From positions 930,001-994,000 of the forward strand of contig CP103030.1 in the NCBI GenBank assembly GCA_024752435.1: a stretch of 64,000 bases of DNA, read 5' to 3'. Under the pieces are notes generated by a model, which had not been told where the DNA came from, did not search any database, and saw only the letters and a program-made list of their open reading frames with translations. Positions 25,399 to 35,493 of the stretch are shown here, in pieces. The stretch is from Allantophomopsis cytisporea (lineage: Eukaryota > Ascomycota > Leotiomycetes > Phacidiales > Phacidiaceae). Within the stretch, counting starts at the first letter, position 1. Each line of letters starts with the position of its first letter. Both the position numbers and the translations under genes were made by a program.

Positions 25399-26139
25399 AC
25401 TCGATCGAATGACGATAGGATATTGATGACGCTTGGATTGAGCAACAACACTGGATGGCGCGCATTGGTATGGGGTTGATTGTTAGGCATAACGCATTGG
25501 GTTCGAAAGGTCATTTAGAATTTGCAGGTCAAGCACTGCTCAACAGGCACATGTGCTATGGCGTTTACTTGTTTATTTCATCATCTCAGCATACACTTCG
25601 TGGTTAATACCATAGGCAGCACGAGGAACGAATTTGTACTTTAGCATAGGCTACGGTAATCATAAGGACCCTATTATTGAAAGGAGAACTAGAACACATT
25701 TAGAACAGTACACCAGTATCTACGTCACAGAATACATGAAATAAATTCGCTGAGCGAACAAGGCATCCGGAGACAGATACACAGTTGTTGGACATTTCGA
25801 TGCTGAAATTGTGCATTTCATGTTCAAGTTCCCTTATGCAATGCAAGTGCGCACCTGGTTTTGTGCAGCTTTCGAAGAATTTAGGCGCTGACTCGCCAAC
25901 GAACGACACCAAAGCCATTTCCTGAATTTCGACAAAACCTTGGCACTGAGGCACTGTAGTGACGCCATGGTCTTCAAACAACGAGAGCACAAGCTAGAAA
26001 CCAACAAAAATCAACAAACCCCTCCAACTGCTGCGCCTCATAACAAACACATGCCCTCATCTTATTAGAAGAAGAAGTCTTAATTATTTTCACACATTTC
26101 TACATCTCTACATCTACAACCTCCTCCATAGTACCAGTC
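25399..26139. other. Intergenic, no gene seen
   Basis: 741 bp holding the metallopeptidase 3' end and the phosphatidylserine synthase promoter. A 96-codon antisense frame (25700-25990) starts with GTG and matches nothing known to me. Confidence 0.5.
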
Positions 26140-27131
26140 ATGTCGAAGAGAACCAGCTCCAACGTCGTCAATGGCGCCGCCAAAGATGCTGCCCAGCCAA
26201 GTGAGTACGCTGTGCCAGAGGAGACATGAACATGCGTTGACAAGATACAGCCGTGGACAAGCAGAAAGTTCTGCTTGCTGAGGACAACGCCCACTTCTCA
26301 CTGATCAGGGCCCTTCACCTTGCGGATGTGATCACTGAGCTCAATGGTAATACCCCTCTCCTGAGCCCTTATACACTACTCTACGTGGTATAGCGATGTC
26401 GCACTCATATATCTAAAAGGACGTTGCTGATTTAAATGAATTCAAGGCTTCTGCGGTGTTATGTCGATTTTCTCCAGTCTTCGATACTGTCTTGGTGAGC
26501 CAACGAACCTTGGCAATCTTTGGGCTGCTCTGGCTTTCATGCCCTTCGGTCTCTTCTTCGACTTCTTCGACGGAATGGTTGCGAGATGGAGAGGAAAGAG
26601 CAGTTTGATGGGACAAGAGTTGGACTCGTTGGCCGATTTGGTATGTGGTTTCAGTCTTCACCGCCATCTTAGAATGCAATCGTCTAACCAGGGATGATAT
26701 CCTGCTGGCTCTGCGCGCTTAAACATTGAGGTTTCGGATGGAATTTGTGCTGACGGATTTAGATTTCTTTTGGTGTCTCCCCAGCTGTCGCAGCTTTCGC
26801 AATTGGTATGCGCACTCCTATCGATCATCTCTTCCTCACCTTCTTCGTTCTCTGCGGTCTTACACGTCTCGCTCGCTTCAACGTCACCGTTGCCGCTCTT
26901 CCAAAAGATGCCACCGGAAAGTCCAAGTACTTCGAAGGAACTCCAATTCCAACGTCGCTCTCGATTGCAGCACTCATGGGATACTTTGTCTCTAAGGGCT
27001 GGATCTTGGAGAACATTCCTCTCGGAACAGCCTTTACCGGCACCCCAATGGAGTTCCATCCTTTGGTTGGCTTGTTCGTGCTCAGCGGCTGCCTCATGAC
27101 TAGCAAAAGCTTCCATGTCCCCAAGATATAG
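26140..27131 (+). CDS. PSS1: CDP-diacylglycerol--serine O-phosphatidyltransferase
   Basis: Four exons, 26140-26200, 26251-26346, 26447-26640 and 26763-27131, encode 239 residues. The CDP-alcohol phosphotransferase motif DGxxARx8Gx3Dx3D is complete: Asp94-Gly95, Ala98-Arg99, Gly108, Asp112 and Asp116. Several hydrophobic helices follow (ISFGVSPAVAAFAIG, LTFFVLCGLTRLARFNV). The enzyme joins CDP-diacylglycerol and serine to make phosphatidylserine in the endoplasmic reticulum, the first step of the de novo route to PE and PC. The length is slightly below yeast Cho1 (276 residues), with a short N-terminus. The first ATG of the frame follows a pyrimidine-rich leader. Introns are 50, 100 and 122 nt. 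Confidence 0.94.
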
Positions 27132-28889
27132 AGTGGAGCTCTAGGCGGGTCTCGAACGTGTTACGATAGATTGTGATCGGGGAACTAGGCTGGGCGACTC
27201 ATGGGTGGGAAAGTACCATGAGAAAAAAGAACATGATATTTGATGATAAGATACCTTAAGAGTCTTTAGTTTGAATTGCAACCACAATGCACCGTTCCAC
27301 TATTACTGTTACATGCTACTAGATATTGTGCCTGATATGATCCCAGAAATTCAAGCAAGGGGCCTTGTTCTTGGAGATCTGAGAGATCGCCAAGTATGCT
27401 GCTTCATTACTGCAAATGCGCCACACTTATATTACATACTTATATTACATACCACAGTATTAAATTAATTGAGGCTCATGAAATTGAGCTTGGATCTAGT
27501 CGTCCAATCTTTGCCTTACTTCCTATGTATCTCATACATTGACTTTATGGTGGGGAGAGAAGTATTTGGCCTGTTCAGCTGCACGTACCCGGATCTGCGA
27601 ATCCATGTTACTGTCCTGACACCTCCCATGATAGATCTTCTGCATATGCATATGTCACCGAAAGGAATACCGATAACCCATAACATTATCTACGTATACC
27701 AACTCGCTAGGAATCGGACACCGATGAGAGATGGATGGGGGACGGGAAGCGTTTCAAATCGAGTATATAGACCTCCGAATCCTGAATTTTGAAATGCTTG
27801 GCCAAATGACCTCCAAAACGCCTTTTTCCACAGCTTTACCATGGGCCACTTCGTGTCCACCTCAGCACCCACGTCACGCAAAGCTTCTTCAACTCGAGGC
27901 TTACCTCAAAGCTGTCGATAGTTTCAGCAGCCCCGAAGCGGACATCCCTTGGGGAACTGCGTCGCGGTATTGAGGGTGAGCCCACGGCGCATCTCGACAC
28001 TATATCGAGCGTCTGTATGGTGGGATGTGCTTGCACGTGAGACGGCCCTCGTACGCTCCGACGTCTCTCAGCAGGCTGGCGCAACCACCACCACCACCTA
28101 CGCTACACATTCCTGGTCATCCATGTGCTACATCGATCGTGGGATCCCAATCTACACTTGGAATGCAAGCTATATTGCAATATCACAGGTCGAACGCTGC
28201 CAAACGTAACGAATCCTATTAGGCTGCGAGCCGACTAGATACTATGTATATACGAAGAGCTGACAATATCACGGTCAACTGCCTGCTTTCGAGCCGTGCT
28301 AACATGGAAAGCCGCAAACTAAGGCAGTGTCTACTAATTTGCTGCGGAAGCACTCCGTGCAAACAGGTTGCCTTATTATCAAGCAATGACCTCGCATTTT
28401 CAATCCGACTTCTAAAGCTTTGTAAGTTATGACAATCGTTTCGCTTACCTTTTTTTCCCAAGCTTAATCTGCTTCAAACTCCCCTTTTGTGTCTTTCCGC
28501 GGTGGGGCTTCCTGACGTGGAGGCTCATTATTTGAGACGAACTTGTATGGGATTTTGGGTCACCTCGACGGGGATTGATCATCAAGATACAAGGTGCTTT
28601 GCATCATCCTCGAAGAACTTCCTTATCAGCCTGGATCTGGCCGATTCTCGGATTGATCCGCACTGGTCCTTTCAAGAAAGTCTATCCAGACGCCTCGACA
28701 GATAAGCAGATTGATAGATCGGCAAGTGAGAGAAAGCCGCATTCGTACTTTGATTGTTCGATACGCATATTTGCCGGTCTTAGTTCCTCGTCAGAGTAAT
28801 AACTGCGAGGATTCTAGAATCTACGCTTACGGTTTTAACTGGGTCCATCTTCAAGCTCGAACACGGAATTTATCTTTGAAATTCTCAAG
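27132..28889. other. Intergenic, no gene seen
   Basis: 1.76 kb between two same-strand genes: the PSS 3' end and the MFS transporter promoter. Short frames on both strands overlap one another and show no domain. Confidence 0.5.
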
Positions 28890-31112
28890 ATGACCAATTA
28901 TCGGAAAGGATCACGGAGTGGATCTGGATCCCCTGCAGGAGGGGACCCTGCCGTTGAGGCACTGACCAGAGCAACAGAAGCTATGAAAGCTGCTGAAGCT
29001 GCCATGACTATGGCAAGGGATTCTCTTGCAAGAAAAAGCGCTTCATCATCAACTACCGTCACTGCTGTGCCCACGAGAGCAGCTTCCATCACCAACGAAA
29101 CTGCATTGGATGGTCCATCACTCACCAATTCACCTTCAGCTCCATTTTATTTAGATCATTCTCCTAACAGGAAATCAAGGAGAAACGGAAGGAGTATTAG
29201 CGATATTCGCTTCGAAGCAACTAAATACATACCGTCATCACCACCATTACCGCCTCTCAAAACTGCAAGGAGCAGAGCTCGGAGAGGTTCGTACGTGGAT
29301 CTCTACGACGCAGTTGCAGTGCAAAAGCAAATGTCTCTTCATGGGCGTCGAGAGGCTGATGGGCTCCGAAATTATGGAGAGGATGTTGCAGCACGCAACC
29401 TGGCCCAAGAACCGAGCCCAACTCAATCCTGGAGCTTCATTTATCCTCTAGCCACAGGTCTGGAAGATGATAGCGACGAGCCTACGGATGTTGATCCAAC
29501 GCCACAGTTGGCACGGAGCAACACTCGCACATCTCAATATACCATCAAGAAATTCTCTCCGATCCACGAGGTTGCTTTTATAGCCGTTGTGTGCTGTGCC
29601 CAACTCCTTACTCAAGCTGGTCTTGCGCAGTCGATCGCTCCACTCCATATCATTGGTGCCAGTTTTGGATTAACGGATCCTGCGCAATTATCGTGGTATC
29701 CTGCGGGTTACTCGCTCACTGTCGGCACCTTCATCCTCCCAGCTGGTCGTCTTGGCGATATCTATGGCCATAAGAAAATATTTATCATTGGCTGGCTTTG
29801 GTACTCTGTATTCTCTCTCCTCGCTGGATTCAGCATCTACGTCCAGCAGGCTGGCTTACAAGGCTCTATTTTCTTTGCTTGTTGCAGAGCCTTCCAGGGA
29901 ATTGGTCCAGCTTTGATCTTACCTAATGCTCTGGCTATTTTGGGACGAACTTATGAGGCGGGTAACAAGAAGAACATGACATTCGCCTTATTCGGAGCTA
30001 GTGCGCCAAGTGTTCGTTTTCCATACTTCTGACTTTTTGAGCTGAAGATGACTGACTGATGACAGGGGTTCGTGGTCGGTGCTTGTTTCTCGGGGTTGTT
30101 TGCCCAGACAATCGGCTGGCAATGGGCATACTGGGTTATGGGTATAGTCACCTTCATCATGGCCATCCTAACCGTTCTCGTTGTTCCATCTCCACACGCT
30201 CGAGAGTTCCGTCGTACTGCCTCTAAAGGTGGCCTTGGTTATAAAGCTCGCTTCAATCAGCTCGATGGTGCTGGAATGATTCTTGGTGTCGCAGGTCTAG
30301 TACTAATTAATTTCTCCTGGAATCAGGGGCCAGTTGTGGGCTGGGATACGCCATATACCTATTTCATCCTTATCATCGGTCTCCTCCTTATCGTTGCCTT
30401 CTGCTACGTCGAAGCCAGGGCTTCCAATCCACTTGTCCCTCTCGACGCCATCACACGTGATACCCTCTTTGTGCTGGCCTGTATGGGTCTAGGCTGGTCA
30501 TGCTTCGGAATCTGGGTCTTCTACTCTTGGCAAATCCTCGAAGTTGAGCGCCACATTACGCCTCTCCTCGCCACAGCACAATTCTCGCCCTGTGCAATCT
30601 CGGGTTTTGCGGCTGCAATTGCCACTGGTCTTCTTCTCCACAAAGTTGGTCCGCAACGAACTATGCTCTTTTCCATGTGTGCTTTCACCATTGGAGTCTG
30701 TCTCATGGCTTTTGTACCCATCGATCAGGTTTATTGGGCCCAAACGTTCGTGTCTATCATTGTCATGCCATGGGGAATGGATATGTCCTTCCCCTCGGCT
30801 ACCATTATCATGAGCAACAGTGTCAAACGCGAACATCAGGGTATTGCGGCTAGTTTGGTCAATACTGTTGTCAACTACTCCATCAGTATTGGTCTGGGTA
30901 TTGCTGGCACTGTTGAGGTGTACGAGAATGGAGGTGGGACCAAAGTCCTAAAGGGTTATAGGAGCGCATACTACGTGGGCATTGGACTGGCGGGCATGGG
31001 AGTCTGCGTTGCGGGGTTGTTTGTATTCTTGACTCTTCTAGATGAGAAGAAGGCTAGAGCAATCGATGAGAAGGATACGGGGTCTGATACTGAAGTATCG
31101 CCGAATGCATGA
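28890..31112 (+). CDS. MFS drug:H+ antiporter-like transporter (DHA2, 14-TM)
   Basis: Exons 28890-30011 and 30066-31112 encode 722 residues. The intron uses an unusual GTTCGT donor; this is the only join that gives GASAPSGFVVGACFSGLFAQ, the motif-C-like helix of DHA2 transporters. Motif A is GRLGDIYGHKK in the loop after TM2. The membrane part starts near residue 225 and has about 14 hydrophobic helices. The first 220 residues are cytosolic, with an Ala/Glu-rich helical stretch (residues 24-50) and Ser-rich, basic sequence. The pattern resembles aminotriazole-resistance (Atr1-type) exporters at the plasma membrane. Substrate is unknown; no biosynthetic genes lie next to it. Confidence 0.9.
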
Positions 31113-31594
31113 TTGGATGTTTGCGGATTCACGTGTTATTAATTACGGATAATGACTAGAATAATTGTATGAATTATACGTCTCGGTCATACACGCTGGT
31201 CTGAGTATGAATAGACCCTGGAAGCTCTCAAAGCTTGTTAACTTGTGAATATCTCTACACCCCTGTCCTCGTAGACTTTAGGACCCTTTCATATTTGCCT
31301 GAGGTTATTGACAATAACCCCGCCTATTGTATTCTTCCATTCCCTGACGAGCTTTGGGTATGTATCACATTACCCCACCACACCCCAGAGCTCGGCCACA
31401 GCTCCACCGCGACATTAGCCTGATTGTTGTAGTATTAGGTGAGTGACATCGATCCCACGCAACAGCTATCGCCGCTCACAATCAAAGCACATAAAAACTC
31501 CACAATCCATCCCACCCACAATCTTTCATCTCCCCATTTCTCACCAACCATCCACCACCTGTCCATTAACCTTTAATTTCGAAACAAATCAATC
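31113..31594. other. Short intergenic region
   Basis: 482 bp between same-strand genes. The last 130 bp are rich in C/T and CA, typical of a fungal leader before the epimerase ATG. Confidence 0.5.
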
Positions 31595-32695
31595 ATGCCT
31601 CCCACCGACGCCCCCTTCACTTTCCTCCCCCTCGGCGCCATAATCCAATCTTTTAACATCGGCCCCAAAAACATCGTCCAATCTTTTCCCACCGCTGAAG
31701 ACTACGTCGCGCACAACCAGCCCTTCTTCGGCGAGACCATCGGCCGCGTGGCGAACCGCATCGCCGGCGCCAAAATCAACGCCCTCAATGGCAAGTCCTA
31801 TTCGCTCGCCCAGAACAATGGGCCCAATGCTCTGCACGGCGGCGTGAAGGGCTGGGGCAAGCGCGTCTGGGAGGGGCCTGTGCCTGTGGGGACGCGGGAC
31901 ATTCCTGGGGTTGAGGGATTGGATGGCGGGGAGAGCGTGCGGTTTCAACTGCGGGATGGCGATGGCGAGGAGGGGTATCCTGGGACGGTGGTGGCCCGTG
32001 TGGTCTATACCACCGGTACAGTGAAGGAGGAGGATGGGGCGGAGAAGGTTGTTCTGGGCATTGAGTATGAGGTTGAGCTTGTGGAGGGTGCAGATGAAAC
32101 GGTGGTTAACGTTACGAATCACTCGTGAGTTGCGACCCCTCTTCCATTCTGTTTGGTCTCATGTGGTGTTATGCTGATCATATGAAACAGCTATTTCAAC
32201 CTTTCCGGTCTCCCGACGATTGAGGGCACTGTTGTCGAGCTCTCCACTCATTTGTATCTGCCCGTGGATGATACCGGTATCCCCACCTCCGGCCCTTCGC
32301 CCTACGCCGGCATCGCCCCGAATACTCAGTTTACGCTCGGCGCTACTGCACCCACTGTTGACGACTGTTTCGTCGTCAATGCGGACCCCGCTTCCGTCCC
32401 GCTAGATACGCGTAAGAGTGAACTTAAGAGGCTCGTCAAAGCGTTCCATCCAGATAGTAAGATCCATCTTGAGGTGCTGAGTACGGAGCCTGCGTTCCAG
32501 TTCTATACGGGCGGTTATATTGATGTGCCGGCTGTGAAGGGCGTGGAGGCTAGAGGGAAGAGAAGCGGGTTCTGTGTAGAGCCTAGTCGGTATGTTAACG
32601 CGATTAATGAGGAGGCATGGCGGGGAATGGTGCTCTTGAAGAAAGGCGAGGTTTATGGGAGTCGGGTTGTTTATAAGGGGTGGAGTGAGAAGTAG
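31595..32695 (+). CDS. aldose 1-epimerase (galactose mutarotase)
   Basis: Exons 31595-32124 and 32191-32695 (66-nt intron) encode 344 residues, the usual length. Family hallmarks in order: GETIGRVANRIAGA; NGPNALHGGVKGW with His81; VNVTNHSYFNLSG with catalytic His176, formed across the splice; the LPVDDTGIPT loop; TVDDCF; and FCVEPSRYVNAIN with catalytic base Glu307. The enzyme interconverts alpha and beta anomers of aldoses such as galactose and glucose in the cytosol, feeding the Leloir pathway. Codon use is noticeably GC-rich compared with genes to the left. No GAL-type genes are adjacent. Confidence 0.93.
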
Positions 32696-33911
32696 GTGGG
32701 TGGTATGGGCGGGAGAGAGGAGGGGGGGAGAGTAGATGTCATCGATGGTTGGATAGAATGGGGAGATGGTTTGCATATGGAGGAGCGTTGGATTTATCAC
32801 GAGTAGAAGCGTTACTTTGCTTGTGGAGTGAGGCAAGTGAGAATTGGCAATTTGACAATTGACAATGGATGTTCCGTTGAGCCGTGAACTTTCCAAATGA
32901 CGTGCATAATGCAATGTCTGATGTGCAATGACTCGAGACATTTTGAAGCAGCTACATGTCATTAAGGGACTCTAAGAGGTCTATCTTGATCTCATGATAG
33001 AGCACAGACTTCCGGCGTTGTGTGAGTTGGCATTGTATAAATACACAACACAACACAACGCATCCTGTGTATATGAAGGCGTAGAGAGGCATAGAAAGGC
33101 AGTATCACACATTATTCTATATATACAAGGGCTGTATATATACTTGGACTGCTACACTCAAGGTAGATCTCGTATCGGGAAGCTGATAGTCTGTCGATAC
33201 TCATCAGCTGAGAGGACTGAGAAGACTGAGAAGACTGAGACGACTGAGATAGCTGAGAAAGCCACGGAAGCTCGTTGATGTTTCTGCGACACTTTCGTCA
33301 TAATGAGGATACGAGATGAGTAGTGTCGTGCATTGAACACACAGTGGCTTTGCTGCCATGTGCACCTTAGATTGCCAGGGTTCAAAGGCTATTCGCCCTC
33401 CTCTCCCTCCCCTGAGCCATGATCGCATAGTGTAAACTCAACGTCATTAGGCCTTATCCGGCCCTGGACTACGACTGTCTACTGCCTGTCTACGTTTGTT
33501 TTGTTTACTGTGGCAGGTGGCAGGTGGCAGCAGTGGCAGTAACCTTGATCTTCCATACCCCGTGACACCAACCATCACCATCCCCATCCCCATCACCAGT
33601 ACCATCCAGCCACTTTCACTTGAACATCTCCACCCTCCTCTCACTCTACATCCACTAGATCAGAAAAAGAAAAGAAAGAAAGAAGAAGAAAAAAAAAACA
33701 GACGGACCCCAATAATCATTGACTACCAGGACTACTACTTTACCATAATACCATATACGCCATAATAATATAATATCAATCGATTCCCACATCTTTCTTT
33801 TTCCTCTTCTCCCTCTTTTGCTTTGCCACTTACCTTGCCAGACCATTCGTTCGCTGGGAGGTAGTACTGCAAAGCAAAAGTACTTGATCGCCTGGCGATT
33901 CTTCCTTTCCA
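32696..33911. other. Intergenic region with 9-bp tandem repeat
   Basis: 1.2 kb between the epimerase and the unknown charged protein. It includes a small minisatellite (33205-33258), and C/T-rich and A-rich runs at 33500-33700 that look like a promoter and leader. Confidence 0.5.
33205..33258. repeat. 9-bp minisatellite, six copies
   Basis: Six adjacent 9-bp units of the form nRRCTGAGA or nRGCTGAGA; units three and four are identical and the others differ at one to three bases. The array lies inside a short open frame (32994-33278), where it would encode TEK-type tripeptides, but nothing else supports that frame as a gene. Confidence 0.8.
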
Positions 33912-35186
33912 ATGAGGTTATCCACGCTCTTCGCCAACATTACAATGTCGGACACTCCCCAAGCCCACGAACATACTGTCCACACGCATCACGAATCCGC
34001 CAAACGAAAACGCTCGCTCTCCCTCTCAACCAAGTCCTCTCAGAAGTCCTTGTCGAAATCCTCGCCATCAATTCCCAGCACGCCCACCTCCTTCACAGCC
34101 CCCAGAGAAACCACCGTTCCAACCGCAGAAACCTCAACTCTCCGCCTAACCACCGTCCTCCCCGCAACAGCCCTAGACCCCACACGCACACGCGCCGACT
34201 CACCACGCACAAAAGTCGCCTGGAATTTCCAAGGCCTGCATTTAGGCCGCGACGACGAGATGGCAGCGTGCATTACCCCGCGAACACCGCGCCGCGATGG
34301 CCCCTCACACGGCTCCTCCTCCCAGCAGAACGTGTCGTCCGATGTGCAGGAAGTCAAGCGGCGCATGCGGGCGCTCGAAGGCCGCGACCGCGAGATCCCC
34401 GAGACGCCACGCGCCTTCGCGATCAGCATTGGCCCTGAGCGGAATGTTGATCCGGCGCTGCAGGCTAGAGCGGGACTCGTCAGGTTGCATAATGAGGTTG
34501 ATCCGGTTGTTTTTGAGAGCGCTGAGAGGACGCTTGCTGCTGCGAGGAGGAGGGATGCCGTCAATGGGTTGGGCGGGACGTATCCGAGTATTAATCGGAT
34601 GGATCAGTCAAGGAGTCGGAAGGGGGATGGGAAGAGGGAGAGGGAGAGGAAGAGGCCGGCTCTCACGACGCGCGAGTCTAGCGAAATGACTCTCTTTGGA
34701 GCGGGGGATGCGACGAAGATGGGTGGGGAGATGGCGGAGGATGCGCGGGAGGAGGAGGAGGAGGAGGAGATGCGTCCTATTGATCGTAAGGCGCTGACGT
34801 GGCACAACGATGAGATTACTGGCCACGATCCCGACGATCCGGATGATGATGGCGAGGGTATCAATGGCATTGGATTCAAGCCTACGCCAGCAATTGCGTA
34901 TCATCGTGCCGAGGCCCGCAAGAAGCAGATGGCTGAATATAAGGCCAGAGAGGCGCGGGAAGCGAGGGCGAGGAGAGGCGAGAGGCGGAGGGATGATAGG
35001 ATGAGGGGTGGGAGCGGAAGAGCGAGGAAAGGAATGAAGAATGGGGATGAGCTGGAGGAGAAGAGGTTCAGTCGTGATGAGGAGGAGACAGAGAGGCGGG
35101 TTAGGTTCTTGAGTGGCTCTTCGAGCAGCAGTGGTAAAGGGAAGGAATCGGAAAAGGAGACCGGCGATGTTGGGATGGCTCTGTGA
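33912..35186 (+). CDS. conserved-looking charged disordered protein, function unknown
   Basis: A single-exon frame of 424 codons. The downstream ATG at 33945 (MSDTP) has A at -3 and may be the real start (413 residues). The N-terminal third is Ser/Thr/Pro-rich and basic. A run of Glu follows near residue 280, then DPDDPDDDGEGINGIGFKP with a TPAIAYHRAEARKKQMAEY segment at about 305-340. That passes into an Arg/Glu-rich, probably coiled-coil stretch (AREAREARARRGERRR). No enzyme motif, signal peptide or membrane helix is visible. The best candidate for a conserved core is the GIGFKPTPAIAYHRAEARKKQM segment; charged nuclear proteins look like this, but no function is claimed. Codon use is GC-rich. 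Confidence 0.75.
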   Translation: MRLSTLFANITMSDTPQAHEHTVHTHHESAKRKRSLSLSTKSSQKSLSKSSPSIPSTPTSFTAPRETTVPTAETSTLRLTTVLPATALDPTRTRADSPRTKVAWNFQGLHLGRDDEMAACITPRTPRRDGPSHGSSSQQNVSSDVQEVKRRMRALEGRDREIPETPRAFAISIGPERNVDPALQARAGLVRLHNEVDPVVFESAERTLAAARRRDAVNGLGGTYPSINRMDQSRSRKGDGKRERERKRPALTTRESSEMTLFGAGDATKMGGEMAEDAREEEEEEEMRPIDRKALTWHNDEITGHDPDDPDDDGEGINGIGFKPTPAIAYHRAEARKKQMAEYKAREAREARARRGERRRDDRMRGGSGRARKGMKNGDELEEKRFSRDEEETERRVRFLSGSSSSSGKGKESEKETGDVGMAL

Positions 35187-35493
35187 GTCGCGCTTTGGGA
35201 TTGAACTTGAATTGGAAAGGGGATGCATGCAATCGGAGTTTGGAAACGCCTTGGAGATTGTAGCGTATCTTTGGCATGCATTATAGGCGCTTGGAATTGG
35301 CTCGCTGGAAAACAGATACGGCGAGTTGGCTTTGTGGAATATATACCCGGATCAAGGGACATGAGAAATAAGTCTAGAAATTCGATGTGGTGAATACAGT
35401 CTATAGCATTGAAGGAGGAAATCTCATCACAATGTGACCCATGAATGCGTGCAAACATATGTACATATATTTCCCATTTTATGCATATTTATC
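35187..35493. other. Convergent intergenic region
   Basis: 307 bp between two converging 3' ends, probably just the two 3' UTRs; no other structure was seen. Confidence 0.5.

Noticed and set aside
25700..25990. 96-codon minus-strand frame before the PSS gene
   Set aside because: GTG start and no similarity that I recognise; it is likely chance.
32994..33278. 94-codon frame containing TEK-type repeats
   Set aside because: The repeat is a DNA minisatellite; the rest of the frame lacks any protein-like pattern.
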